Source of the DNA: Filosporella fistucella
Lineage: Eukaryota > Ascomycota > Leotiomycetes > Helotiales
Direction of reading: 5' to 3'
Length of the DNA stretch: 64,000 nucleotides
Assembly: GCA_030077755.1 (NCBI GenBank)
Contig: JAQJZZ010000008.1
Coordinates: 1,798,001 to 1,862,000 of the forward strand
Shown here: positions 1-10,129 of the stretch, in pieces
Layout: the number at the start of each line of letters is the position of its first letter
Position numbering within the stretch: the first letter of the stretch is position 1
Translations under genes and position numbers: made by a program
Notes under the pieces: model-generated
Told to the model about the DNA's origin: nothing
The model's database searches: none
Seen by the model: the letters and a program-made list of their open reading frames with translations, nothing else

Positions 1-345
1 GCTGCAGGTCGCCTGGGGCTGCAAGTTCCTGTCCGAGAGAAAGAAACTCGTAATGATTGCCTCTATCAAAGAACATCTCTGGACCACAATTAGCTTGACC
101 TGTAGCTTGCGCTTTTGGGATGACTGACCAATTGTGCCAATGAATTGAACTTTGATTCCTGTATGTTCTAACCGTTTGCCATCCTTGGGTCTTATAGTAA
201 CAGCACCCTTCACAGATTCCCCGTCCTTATAAAGTGGTGCCTTCTCTCTGCGGCCCTTCTCAGTCTTCATATCCACCATTTGCCGGTCATCGCCATCTTC
301 CAGCACAATATCGATATCAACGGGGGTTGAGAAAAAGTACGCCAT
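1..345 (-). CDS. VPS26: VPS26 retromer subunit, N-terminal part (runs off the left edge)
   Basis: Vps26 is an arrestin-fold subunit of the retromer, which recycles cargo from endosomes to the Golgi. The reading starts at the ATG at 345 and gives MAYFFSTPVDIDIVLEDGDD, then a stretch with RREKAPLYKDGESVKGAV and LEHTGIKVQFIGTI, which is the very conserved Vps26 N-terminus. An intron at 79-128 (50 nt, GT-AG) splits a Glu codon; after it the frame reads EMFFDRGNHYEFLSLGQELA, also characteristic. Only about the first 98 residues of a roughly 300-residue protein are inside the window. An overlapping open frame at 317-532 is a shadow. The gene is divergent from LSM8, sharing the interval 346-673. Identification rests on remembered family conservation and is strong. 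Confidence 0.93.
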   Translation of the reverse strand, partial: MAYFFSTPVDIDIVLEDGDDRQMVDMKTEKGRREKAPLYKDGESVKGAVTIRPKDGKRLEHTGIKVQFIGTIGQSSQKRKLQVKLIVVQRCSLIEAIITSFFLSDRNLQPQATCS

Positions 346-673
346 GCTGGGAAGCTCGTTTCCACGGCTTTTCAAGGCACTTTGGAGGTGTTGTGAAGTG
401 ACGCGCAATCTCGAGGTTGTTGCTACACGCTGGTGAGGCGGGAGCTGCGGTCACTACAACCACCCCAATTCTAGCGAGCTTTAGTTGCTGTTGTAAGGCT
501 TCAGCCTCTTTCAGCACGGACTTTTTGGGCAAGTAAGTTCCAGAATTCTGATATTGGGAACCATCACGCGCAGTATCACAATTACTTTACGCTTCATATC
601 TCTCAAGATTATTAAGCTGCTTTAGACGCGTCGAAGTCGCGCCGCACAGCCGGCAGCGAGTGCAACACTCATC
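346..673. promoter_or_regulatory. Divergent promoter interval, VPS26 / LSM8
   Basis: These 328 bp separate the start codons of two housekeeping genes read in opposite directions, so both promoters and 5' leaders must lie here. No TATA box or named factor site can be assigned with confidence. Confidence 0.5.
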
Positions 674-1096
674 ATGTCCCTTCAAAACTATGTCAACAGT
701 AAGGTCCCCTCTTTTCTACCCCTCCGCATTTGTTGCCTGCATAGCTTACAGCCAATTCTGACAGCCGGATAGAGAAAGTTCTGGTTTTGACTAGCGATTC
801 ACGAACCCTTATTGGCACTCTCCTATCCTGCGATCAAATGACCAACCTGGTATGACCTAATTGATAGTGGGAAATCAGGGTAGAAGTTGACGCCGCATCA
901 GGTCCTTTCACAAACCATAGAACGAATCATCCGTCCTCCAGAAGATCCAGAAGCTTCGAGCGAGACACCACACGGACTGTACTTAATTAGAGGAGACAAT
1001 GTTGCGGTGGTCGGATTAGTGGATGAGGAGATTGACGACAGTATTGATTGGGCACAAGTCAAAGGAGCTGTGATCGGTGGTGTCAAGCACTCTTGA
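674..1096 (+). CDS. LSM8: U6 snRNA-associated Sm-like protein Lsm8
   Basis: Lsm8 marks the nuclear Lsm2-8 ring that binds the 3' oligo(U) of U6 snRNA. Three exons: 674-698, 773-849 and 902-1096, with introns of 74 and 52 nt. The spliced product (98 aa) begins MSLQNYVNKKVLVLTSDSRT, continues with GTLLSCDQMTNLVL (Sm1) and ends with the Sm2 motif LIRGDNVAVVGLVDEE followed by KGAVIGGVKHS. Size and both Sm motifs match the family. The first exon codes for only eight residues plus one base, so a search for long open frames misses it. The gene converges on the nucleoside hydrolase gene downstream. Confidence 0.93.
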
Positions 1097-1577
1097 TAGG
1101 AGGCAATTAGAAGTTCAAGTTTGCGGATATGAAAATATGAACGCGCAATGTGGCATGGCTGGCGTTAAGGTGGCATGAAGAACCATTTGCAATTCCTTTC
1201 ATCAGCTTAGTAGCAAGGCCTTACTAGACTGGATTGCGAATTGTGAGGCCTTGGTTCGCTCAAACCCTTTCAACATCTAGTCCTTGTTACACATATGGTG
1301 GGAAAATTCTCCTTTATTATCGCTGGCTTCCATTTTTATTCTTAAATTTGCATCATTCAACAAAGTCAGTCGTGAAGATCATACTTAAGAAAGTACTAGA
1401 ACAAAAGAACAGATCAGATATAAATAAGTATTATCAATATCTTGCTAAGCCATGCATGTATACTCTTTCAACTTGGCAAATTTCATGTCTAAGTCTGTCT
1501 TATGGTCGTGAAAATCTGAAATCAATGTGCTTGTTTTCTGACTGCCAACTCCCAGGTTTCGTCCACTAAGAAGGTGC
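1097..1577. other. Convergent 3' interval between LSM8 and the nucleoside hydrolase
   Basis: The 481 bp hold the 3' ends of two convergent genes. An open frame at 1234-1569 on the plus strand (111 codons from a non-ATG start) has no recognisable domain, and I do not support it as a gene. The stretch is AT-rich, as expected for 3' untranslated and polyadenylation sequence. Confidence 0.5.
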
Positions 1578-3230
1578 TTATCCGAAAACCCGCTCAAGGA
1601 GATATGGCCCAAAAACATCCTCACCAGGAGTTCCTACAATCCTATTGATCCTGTTGCCTTTATTGGACGCTAGCCAGCTTCCATGGTCTCCCGGGGCATC
1701 ACCGTCGTCATAAGTTTCGTTCGTCAAAACGACGCTTTCCATAGGGTTGACTATGTCCACTGCACCTGGGCTCTTAACTTGCTCAAGACTGCCCGCCTTT
1801 TTTCTTATCCGACGATCAACAACATGCATCCCTCGAGTCCACTGACCTGCAGTCTCCACGCGGATATCCTCTGGAGACTTTGGAGCTGGCATCCATTGAG
1901 GTGCTGAGCGTGTGAGCATGTACCATATTGTCAAAGGATCATGCAACTCTAGCCCTGGGTCTGGTTGCTTGCTTGTCAGCGACTCGATCTTATCATATGT
2001 TTTATGGACGAAAACAGATGTCCACTCTGCCAATGGGCTTCCAGCTTTGATCAAAGGTTCAAGCTTTGCGGCAAAATTGGACTTTTGCAGCTTGTGAGGA
2101 GTTGTAACATCCAGAGGGAACAAGGTGAGATTTAACGTTCTTGACAAGTTTTTAGGGTATGGTGGTAAAGTAGAAACTTTCAAAGGTGGTGGAGGCATTG
2201 TCGAGGCGGGGTTTGGCGATGTAAGAGCAAATACCCGTGCTGTCGCCACAGCATCTGCATACGTATTGAATTCAGCGACGGGAGTAATATTTCCCTCCAC
2301 GTCAATAGCTCCGCCCATGACAACAACTTCTTTGACTCTCAAGAAAGTCTCGGTATCCTCAGCAGCTGCCAGTGCTAAGTTGGTCAAAGGGCCGACGGCA
2401 ACAATGGTAATTGTGTCCCGAGGGTTTTCCTTGAGGAGTCGCAGAATCTCCTTGTGCGCTGGAGCTTGAGACGCCCGAAAAGAAGTTGATGGCGCAGCAA
2501 GGTCTCTTGCTTCGGCTACTTCTTCAGAAGTAGCATTCGCCTGCGGAGGTTGGAAAAGGGTTTTCCAAGCGTCTGATGGAGACAGATGTGGGTGCTGATA
2601 GGGTCAGTGAAATCCTGAAATGTGGCAGTAACACACAAACCGAGGTGTGAACACCGCCTAAGCCATCGATTCCGTCTGGGTACTTGTCAGTAGAGATCAA
2701 TCACTCGTCGGAATGATAAGTTACGGAAGTAATCAGCCATGAGAAGCTCGTCCTCCACTATTGGAATTGCAAGTCAGTACGGTTCTGAATATCATTCCAA
2801 CGTCAAGGCAAGTTTAAGCCTTGGGCACAAGAATGCCTCGAGTGCAACTTACAAGGATGATCTGGGCCTACGGCTACAAGTGGCTTGGAATTCAACATAG
2901 TTCCGAAGCCTTCAAGTTGACCACGAGCTCTTCGCCACTCCATCTCTTTCTCAATCACATGGAAGAGAGCAACAACATTTCTTAGACAGCTGCAGCTTGT
3001 TAGCATTCATATCACCAGGTTTGATGTCTCAGCTACCTCTGGACCTCAACATTTCCGTAAGTCACGGAGAGTAATAATATTTCGAGCTCTTCCGGTTTCG
3101 CTGCCAGTGCCAAAAGGAGGGCTAAGATATCATCCACTCCTGTAACACAGTAAGTACGTGTCTATGGATGAGATGACAAGTAAATAATACCAGGGTCCGT
3201 GTCAATAATGATCTTGTTTAAAGCAGCCAT
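1578..3230 (-). CDS. Inosine/uridine-preferring nucleoside hydrolase family protein
   Basis: Enzymes of this family hydrolyse the N-glycosidic bond of ribonucleosides for purine/pyrimidine salvage. Six exons in the order of reading: 3230-3191, 3139-3037, 2989-2853, 2757-2725, 2675-2641 and 2594-1578; all introns are GT-AG and phases agree, giving 454 aa. The N-terminus has the family's Ca2+-binding motif DTDPGVDD (the glycine codon is split by intron 1), then LALLLALAA, VAVGPDHP, DGIDGLGGVH and VAVGPLTNLALA, all hallmarks. The fungal members are longer than protozoan ones (about 310-340 aa); the extra length is a C-terminal extension containing TIWYML and GMHVVDRR. Substrate preference cannot be told from sequence. 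Start chosen as the first ATG before DTDPG. Confidence 0.87.
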
Positions 3231-3968
3231 GTTTATGTTGAATATCTGTCAGGAATGAAAGACTCGTGATGGATAATGATCCGGTGTGTTCAAGTTGCAA
3301 GATACCACCTCCCTTGGCTCCTCGAGTTACTTTGTCTTTTTATATAAGTCGTATTGTTTGAAAAGTGAATGTAATAAATTTATCTCGAGACACAAATCAA
3401 ATCAATATAGATAGAGAGTCGTGAGTGGAAATTGACTTGATGAGACTACCCGATTACCTGCTGGCAATGTAGCTAACAAACTCGAGTTACCCCTCCAATC
3501 CTCTTTCCTGTTCGCGATTAACGTCGGAGGGAACCTGTTCCGTTCCGGATACCATGGCACAGTCGGGCCTTCCTTTTATGGCTAGCGTCCATGGATACGA
3601 AGCGAAAGAATACAGACGAATCCCGTAAGAGCTGCTGTTGACACCCTGGTCCTCCATCTGAATCGACACGTCTCCAATGGTCTCGACTTAAATTCGAGGA
3701 TTGAGTTGAACGCAAGCTTTCCTTTCCCTACCTACCTACACAGTCATTATCCCCATATCGTCTATTCCAACCTCAGCAATCTTGCAAACTGCGCAAAATA
3801 CTGGTTTGGGCTCGAACCAGACTTTGGATTCACTAGGATAGCTGGCCATAAATACAAAGTGGTTGCGGCTGACGACACTGGTTAACGACACTCAAACAAA
3901 CTCCGAGTTGAAGACACTTCTCCAAACACAACAACATTGTCTCTTCCAGTCTTTCTTTTACTGGCAAT
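3231..3968. promoter_or_regulatory. Divergent promoter interval, nucleoside hydrolase / 448-aa membrane protein
   Basis: These 738 bp lie between two divergent start codons. Several short open frames here overlap one another on both strands and look like chance. No motif can be named. Confidence 0.45.
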
Positions 3969-5315
3969 ATGCCTACCGTCACGACTCTTGGAGGCTGGGG
4001 TGCCATCATAGCCATTGGGGTTACGTTCTACTTTGTGAGCAACCAAAGAAAGAATAAGAACCGGCGCACTCAGCCTGTCAAGCCTTCAATTAAGGTAGAC
4101 CAGACAAAGGGAAAGAAAGCCAAAAAGGATGGAGGCCTGAGTAGTGGTGGGGAGAAAGATAAGAAGACAAGAACAAAACAGAAGAAGGTGTCTGCAGCCA
4201 GCAAGAATGATGACAGCCGTGCCTTCACCAGCGCACTCGTCGCAGATGGAAAGGATGAGGAAGAGGAAAAACTGAAGAATCGTGAGTTTGCACGACAACT
4301 CTCGCAGGCAAAGGCTGGTACCGTTGTCGGCGGCCAGAATTCCCAGGCAGCGGCACGTCCAAAGAGCGTAAAGCAAACTCGAGCCCAGGAGCAAACCAAC
4401 TTCGAGCACCCCGTTGAGATTACAACCGCAACGTCTTCCACAAACGGCGGAGATGCAGACGACGATCGTTCTCCTATCAACTCCCCGGATCTGAAGGCGA
4501 CGACGATCACATCACCAGTCTCGAATGGTGACGTTTCTGACATGCTTGAAAAGCCAGCTGGCGGTCCATCAGTCTTGCGTGTTACCGCCCCAACAAACCC
4601 TCAATCCCAACCCAAAAAATCGAAGCAGACGGCCTCCGAGCCTGCAATGAACAAGAAGCAGAGACAAAACCAACGAAAGAAGGAGGAGGCAAAGGCGGAG
4701 CGCGAGGATGCTGAGAAACAAAGACAGGCATTGATGGAGAAGCAAAGACGGACTGCCAGAGAGGCAGAAGGCCGTGCAGCAAAGGATGGCAGCGCCTTCA
4801 TGGCCTCCAAGGCACTATCCTCATCAGCCTGGACTGCTTCCCCGTCCACTAATGGAAAGTCGTCCGCTGAAGCCAACAAGGTGGAGCTCCTTGATACTTA
4901 TGAGCAAGCCAACGGCGAGTCGAGTGCCTCAAAGACAAAAGCCATGAACGGCAAGTCTGCACCAACAGACCCAGAATTACTCTCGGAGAGCCAAATTCAG
5001 GGGAGCAAGCTGGCCGCTGAGCTCGCTAAGCTTCCTGAGGATGAGCAAATTCGCATTGCCACAGAAGATTCCTATGAGTGGAAGACGGTGGAAACGAAGC
5101 ATAAGAAGAAGAAGCCTGTAACAAAGGGGGATGATAATGCTGCTGAAGCCAAACAGGGCTCGGCTGGGGAGGAAAGCGACTTTGTCCCACCCAAGAAGAT
5201 TGCTCCCACTGGTCCAGGCAAGAAATGGGTCGTGGACGTCTCCTATGTTGATGACGAAGGTGCCGTTCACGACAGTGAGCTTGCGGTACAAGATTCTGAA
5301 TGGGAGGTAGCGTAG
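3969..5315 (+). CDS. Conserved-looking fungal single-pass membrane protein, function unknown
   Basis: I do not recognise a named family. The 448-aa intronless product starts at an ATG preceded by CAAT. Residues about 8-25 (GGWGAIIAIGVTFYFVSN) form one hydrophobic segment followed at once by a basic run (QRKNKNRR), which suggests an N-terminal signal anchor with the bulk in the cytosol, probably at the ER or nuclear envelope. The rest is Lys/Glu/Ala-rich and mostly disordered, with a likely coiled coil near residues 220-275 rich in KKQRQNQRKKEEAKAER-type sequence. The C-terminus holds the most ordered pieces, EDSYEWKTVETKHKKKK and GKKWVVDVSYVDDEG. The layout resembles ribosome- or microtubule-binding ER tail proteins, but that is only analogy. 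Confidence 0.75.
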   Translation: MPTVTTLGGWGAIIAIGVTFYFVSNQRKNKNRRTQPVKPSIKVDQTKGKKAKKDGGLSSGGEKDKKTRTKQKKVSAASKNDDSRAFTSALVADGKDEEEEKLKNREFARQLSQAKAGTVVGGQNSQAAARPKSVKQTRAQEQTNFEHPVEITTATSSTNGGDADDDRSPINSPDLKATTITSPVSNGDVSDMLEKPAGGPSVLRVTAPTNPQSQPKKSKQTASEPAMNKKQRQNQRKKEEAKAEREDAEKQRQALMEKQRRTAREAEGRAAKDGSAFMASKALSSSAWTASPSTNGKSSAEANKVELLDTYEQANGESSASKTKAMNGKSAPTDPELLSESQIQGSKLAAELAKLPEDEQIRIATEDSYEWKTVETKHKKKKPVTKGDDNAAEAKQGSAGEESDFVPPKKIAPTGPGKKWVVDVSYVDDEGAVHDSELAVQDSEWEVA

Positions 5316-7179
5316 GTTGAAGGTCCCAACCCAAGTTCATCCACGCAGCCAGCATATTGGAGCATAAACAATTTACAACCACGACGCCCCGATGTCAAAT
5401 CGCTTTCCAATGTCCACTTCCGTGGTCTTCCTCTACCTCCCAAACTCCTTTGCGCAATCCTTTTTACTCTCTTGTCTGGCAAGGCAATCATTCTCACCTG
5501 TACATTTGACGCTTTCATCGGCTTTTTCCACGGCCCTTCTATGACTCGATCATGCGTTGCTACACACTGGCATTCAGGGCTTTCCGTGGGCATTGCATAA
5601 ACTAAATGCACTTTGTATTTGAATTTCCTTCGATTTCAACGGCAAGGCGTTTGTGGCCGGATTCTATTCATGCACATTCGAGGGATCAATCAAAATTGCT
5701 TGGATCTGGGCCATTCTCTTCATAGGATCCTTCATCAAATCTGTACTACCAAAAGCACTGCTGCCACTAGGTAGACTACCTAGGTTTAACATACAAATTG
5801 CCTATGCAAATCCTCTGTTCTAATACATGCCGCGTGAAATAGAGCCTTTTGTTTAGTGCCTACTGTTCTACAAAAGGTAGGTATGAGTGCATGTGAATTC
5901 TTCCTGCAATAATCTACCACCTGCCTGGAGTGGGTTGCCTGATTGGTGAAGCCGTGCATAACTAATTTGACTCGATGAGAGAGAGAGAAGTCAAGGGGGC
6001 CCGCACCAAAAGACTTGCTGACCGCTACTAGACAGTAACAATGGAAATCAATCAGTTAATACTTCAGTAATCAACTTGTAGAGTTTATGGAATATGGTAC
6101 AGCTGTACTCACCTAAATCGGCATGTTTACTCGAGTTATGCGGTCATTGTAAGGATTCATGAGTTAATCTACCTAATATGACCATCCTGCTCCGAGCTCC
6201 TCTTGTACGTAATCCCACCACACCCCACATCTTCAAGTCAGTGGTCGGACAAGGCGTCGTCTTGGCATTCAGGGCTCTAATTTGAGCTGCGTCTTGAATC
6301 AACGTGGCCATCCTAATTAGGCCACCACTTTTACAAGGTTGAGGCAATTTGCAAGTCTCAGATGTAAAGGGATATACCAACAATTCATCATTCATTGTGA
6401 TCTCGCTGGCGAAAAGCTCTACGTCAAGTATGAACTTTTGGTGTTGCTGGAATACATAGGAAGTCATCGAGTACGAATTGTAAGGTATATGGCAAGGGCG
6501 GATCTCACTTAGCTCGCAACACCGTCCCGCACTCCCTACTGTAGTGTTGATACGAGGGACTGCCCATTTTCTTGGATTCTAAAGGAGAGGGGCTCTCTTG
6601 GCTAATAGCAAACAACCAACAACATTCACTTCAACATACATACATGAGATCCAATTGACCCGACCTTTCAGCACTCACGACCGTCCTCGCCATCCTTCAA
6701 TTGATCTTAGCGTTGAAGGATTGTGGCGCTCTCACTCCACGCCACGGGCTCCTTTCAAAGCGAAACACTCCACGGCCATTGACGACGGATGCCCACATTC
6801 GAGACCCTTTCTCTTCAAACATTATTCAATCACAACCCTTATGGGAATCAATATCGATCGTAGTTGCAATTTTCTATTCAGTGTCTCTGGTTACATCTCG
6901 GAATTCTGCCAGACCAAGTGAACTCAGCAACGGCCTTCGGAGACTTTCGCCAGCTATTTTGTCAATTCTTCCATGAATGTTCAAGAGCGCGGTCAAGGCG
7001 AGCATCTTCCCAGTCGAAGATCTTGATCGCCTTTCGAAACACCCGTACCGGCAGATAAACTACAGATTCAGCCCAAATTTGGATCGTTTTAGACCATTCT
7101 TCATGCCTTCATAACGTCAACGATCCTTTGAGCACGCGACGTCTCGCTCTTTCATATTTCACTCACCTTCTTCGCCAAC
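5316..7179. other. Long intergenic stretch before the 448-aa gene at 7180
   Basis: About 1.9 kb without a supportable gene. It should contain the 3' end of the upstream gene and the promoter and leader of the downstream one; sequence from about 6600 is C/T/A-rich like a fungal leader. A short GA run at 5979-5988 and several copies of the CCTAGG/ACCTAGGT-type word near 5775-5885 are the only structure seen. Open frames of 60-110 codons on both strands have no recognisable content. Confidence 0.4.
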
Positions 7180-8526
7180 ATGTCGCTCGATGTCGCTCTC
7201 CAGTCCGTTGCCTTCTATGTCCTCTCGTGTAGCACTTGCGCCAAAATCAGTCATCGACGGAAAGCGAAACTGCAGGCGAAGCGTGAACGAGCTGAGAAAC
7301 ATGATTTGGAAACAGAACAGCCAGGGCTGTATCGGCATCCCTCCCCATTTTCTACGAACCCATACTGGACGGAGGAGATCATGATGGGTCCTGGGCCGGT
7401 CAAGAAGAATGGAAGCAAGAATGCGAGTCAGCGCGCATTGAATACAGCAGGGCAAGGAAGCAGTTATGCTGGAAGTACAGCGATGAGTTCTGACCCTCCA
7501 AGTAGTCCAACGGCCGTTACGGAAGGTTCTCGTCTTTCTGGTGAGGGGTGGAATAGAAAAAGATATCAGCGCGAGGACGAAGCACTCTGGGGTCATGACT
7601 TTCCGGGGCCAGGTCAGAGAATCATGGATGCCATCGCAAAGGCCGGCTCATCAGCAGGACGATTACTAGAATCTCGATTAAGCAAAAGCGGCCCGCTGAA
7701 GGAGGAAGAGAACCCCTCGTCATATTACCTCGCAAAGAACCCACCGGTTAATGATTTGCATCCGCCAGTAGTCAGCACGGCACCTTCAAGTAGGGACGAA
7801 ACTCGCTGGATGCTGCAACCACCTCCTCCTGCTAAGGTGATGGAAGGCAAAGAGAGAGTCAATCGCAGTCGCGCAGGGAGTAATGGCAGCAGTAGGAGGG
7901 GAGTTGATGAGACCCCTCTGAGCCGGCAGGTCACAGAAAGATTAGTTGACGCCAAACTACAGCGAGGGGAAACCCCATATTCTGAGTCCCGCTCGTTTGC
8001 GCAAAATACTCGACCGCCAGTTCCTCGAATTGATCAGCCTAAGGTCCTCCAATCTGAGAGAAGCAGAAGCTCATCGCTAGAATCGTCAGGGTCATCGGAA
8101 GCAGTAATTAAGAGGAAACGAAAGCCACCTCCGATATCAGTTTCTACATCTGGCAGGAGTTCGTGGGACGCTGTTGAACACATTCCAATCCCTTTGACAC
8201 CTCCTCCTGCTGCCACACGGGCCCAAGAAATGAGAGAGATCCCTACAAGACCAGCTCTAACAACAATAATAAGCTCATCAAATGAAATACCGCAAGTCAG
8301 CACTGGAATTGATAGTGTCAAGGCTTTGAGAGAGCTTTCGCCTCCCTCGACCAACAGCGCTATGAACACTCGCACACCTTCGCCTTCTCTCAGACTCTCC
8401 CCCAGCGTAAATGCAATGCCTGCATCCATCCCCAGCGTAGAGTCAAAATTTCCAGGCGCAGCAACATTTCGATTTCCTAAGCACGCATCTGTCGAAGATG
8501 CCGATCTCAGTAATGAAAATTCATGA
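7180..8526 (+). CDS. Fungal protein with N-terminal hydrophobic segment and disordered tail, function unknown
   Basis: Intronless, 448 aa, with ATG in the context CCAACATGTCG. Residues 1-20 (MSLDVALQSVAFYVLSCSTC) are hydrophobic and could be a signal anchor, followed by the basic segment KISHRRKAKLQAKRERAEK. Next come RHPSPFSTNPYWTEEIMMGP and, after a spacer, LWGHDFPGPGQRIMDAIAKA, which look like the conserved blocks. The remaining 270 residues are Ser/Pro/Arg-rich, contain many SP and TP sites typical of kinase targets, and are probably disordered. I recall similar uncharacterised proteins in other filamentous ascomycetes but no function. The codon pattern and single long frame make it a real gene. 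Confidence 0.75.
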   Translation: MSLDVALQSVAFYVLSCSTCAKISHRRKAKLQAKRERAEKHDLETEQPGLYRHPSPFSTNPYWTEEIMMGPGPVKKNGSKNASQRALNTAGQGSSYAGSTAMSSDPPSSPTAVTEGSRLSGEGWNRKRYQREDEALWGHDFPGPGQRIMDAIAKAGSSAGRLLESRLSKSGPLKEEENPSSYYLAKNPPVNDLHPPVVSTAPSSRDETRWMLQPPPPAKVMEGKERVNRSRAGSNGSSRRGVDETPLSRQVTERLVDAKLQRGETPYSESRSFAQNTRPPVPRIDQPKVLQSERSRSSSLESSGSSEAVIKRKRKPPPISVSTSGRSSWDAVEHIPIPLTPPPAATRAQEMREIPTRPALTTIISSSNEIPQVSTGIDSVKALRELSPPSTNSAMNTRTPSPSLRLSPSVNAMPASIPSVESKFPGAATFRFPKHASVEDADLSNENS

Positions 8527-9141
8527 TTGAAGGGGCTTGTGTATCAACAGAGCGATGAAAAATACCATCGTTTACTTATTTCTTAAGCGTATTCTTTCCC
8601 CACACTTGACTGCAAGGGTCTTTGGAGTAGCCGGTTTCTTTTTGGACTTAGCATGCTTTGGGGTACGGCGTTGGGTACGGCGTTAGGTACGGTCAAGGAC
8701 TCGAGGAATTTGCATTGGGCTAGGACTGCATAGGGTATCGGTTGCATTCAGCTTCAGCTGGCTTTTGATGCGATGCATGTTGATTGTACAATGAAACCTG
8801 ATTGAGAAAAAAGATCTCACTACCTCTGTTCTCATTGAATTAAGTGGATATCTCCGTTTTGTTGGCACTTACTGGAGTGATTACACCACCAAAATAGTCT
8901 TCATAATCCGCTCATCCATGCCAATGCCCTCAAATACAGGCAAAATCATGTTCATGACCGTCAAGAACTGGGCGAGTGAGCAATGACAAACTCGATCTTC
9001 CTACAATCGATCTGGTGTATAGGCCAACTTAGTTCGTGCCTATTTCGAGTCATATCCCTTCCCCAGCATGGTATCAAACGCCAACAATGCACAGTTCCAA
9101 GTCCCTCCTATCTCTTCAAATATGTTTGGCGTGCGGTCTGT
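8527..9141. other. Convergent 3' interval
   Basis: The 615 bp separate the stop codons of two convergent genes. Nothing codes convincingly. The one visible structure is a 12-bp tandem repeat at 8659-8694, listed separately. Confidence 0.45.
8659..8694. repeat. Imperfect 12-bp tandem repeat, three copies
   Basis: Three adjacent units, TGGGGTACGGCG, TTGGGTACGGCG and TTAGGTACGGTC, can be read directly. They lie in 3' flanking sequence; no function is implied. Confidence 0.85.
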
Positions 9142-9819
9142 TCATAGATGCATGCCACCTTCACCTTCATCTTCTCCCTCCTCGGCGGCTAAAGATCTCA
9201 TCCTATCTGCCATAGCTTGTCTCAATGCGTCATCATCGAGGGTACCTCCCGTTCCATTCGTAGTGCTTGATCGGTTCATGGCACCAGCTGCACCAGCACC
9301 CGCAACTCCATTCGCACTGTCATTATCACCATCCATCCTCACTTCACCGTTGACAATTCTTCCGGTCTGGAATGTCCCATCCCTCCAAGCCGCACTTCTC
9401 TCCTGGCCATTTGTACCATTAATCAAATTCTCTTCTTCAGTGGTCTTTGTAAGCTCTTCCGACGTCTGGAACTCGAGCCAACTGCTCCCCCTACTCTCCA
9501 CCTCTGCCTTAAGAAGCGAGATGCGCTCAGTCATCCGTGCAATGACGATCTCGTTCTCCTTTATAGCATCGATGCAATCATTATCCGGAACACCCGCGCA
9601 CGATGGGTCGGTGCCTGCCGCGAAAGGCTGAAGTTGTTCATTTGAGCTAGAGCAACTTAGATGGATTTTCTAGGGTAAAGGTTTGAGATTGACTTACTAG
9701 TCAAGGTGGGCGATACTGTTGTGTAGCTCAGCAGCTTTAAGATGCAGGGTACTGAGGGGTAAATCTTTGAGGGCTTCTGCGAATCGTGCAGGCGAAATGG
9801 GTGTAGCTTCACTGGACAT
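9142..9819 (-). CDS. Small acidic coiled-coil protein conserved in fungi, function unknown
   Basis: Two exons (9819-9698 and 9646-9142) joined over a 51-nt intron that splits a Tyr codon give 208 aa. The first exon reads MSSEATPISPARFAEALKDL and LHLKAAELHNSIAHL; the second begins SNEQLQPFAAG, then NDCIDAIKENEIVIARMTERI and LLKAEVESRG. The first 110 residues are heptad-rich and likely helical. The tail is Gly/Ala/Asn-rich and acidic, ending with a short helix (ALRQAMADRMRSL). I recall uncharacterised fungal proteins with this N-terminus but cannot name a function. The start is the first ATG of the conserved block. It is divergent from the rhomboid gene. Confidence 0.8.
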
Positions 9820-10129
9820 GTTGCAGATTTGCAAAGTAGCTCAATGATGCAGCTTTCATAAACAAATTTTCGGTCTAGATACGGATTGAGAGACCTAATA
9901 GAATTTATGTACAGAATGCCTTATAGCAAGGCAACAAGACCGACGCGGAACCTTGAAATGGACGCGGCTGGATGGTCCGTGCTACAGTGCAGTACCCTAA
10001 AAATTAACGTCGAACGATCTGATTACAGGTGCCAGGAAGAAGACTCGGACAACTCAGCCGCCTCTACGCACCTAGTTCATCTTTGGAGGCAAATAGAGCA
10101 TTTATTATGTGTCCATAATTTGGGCCAAA
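9820..10129. promoter_or_regulatory. Divergent promoter interval, coiled-coil gene / rhomboid
   Basis: The 310 bp lie between two divergent ATG codons and must hold both promoters. No specific site is recognised. Confidence 0.4.

Noticed and set aside
4070..4543. 157-codon frame antisense to the 448-aa membrane protein
   Set aside because: It is the mirror of Lys/Glu-rich codons (giving Phe/Ser/Leu) and has no independent features.
10109..10129. Earlier start for the rhomboid gene
   Set aside because: The upstream extension starts with GTG, which is not a credible start in a fungal nuclear gene when an ATG follows seven codons later and gives a good targeting sequence.
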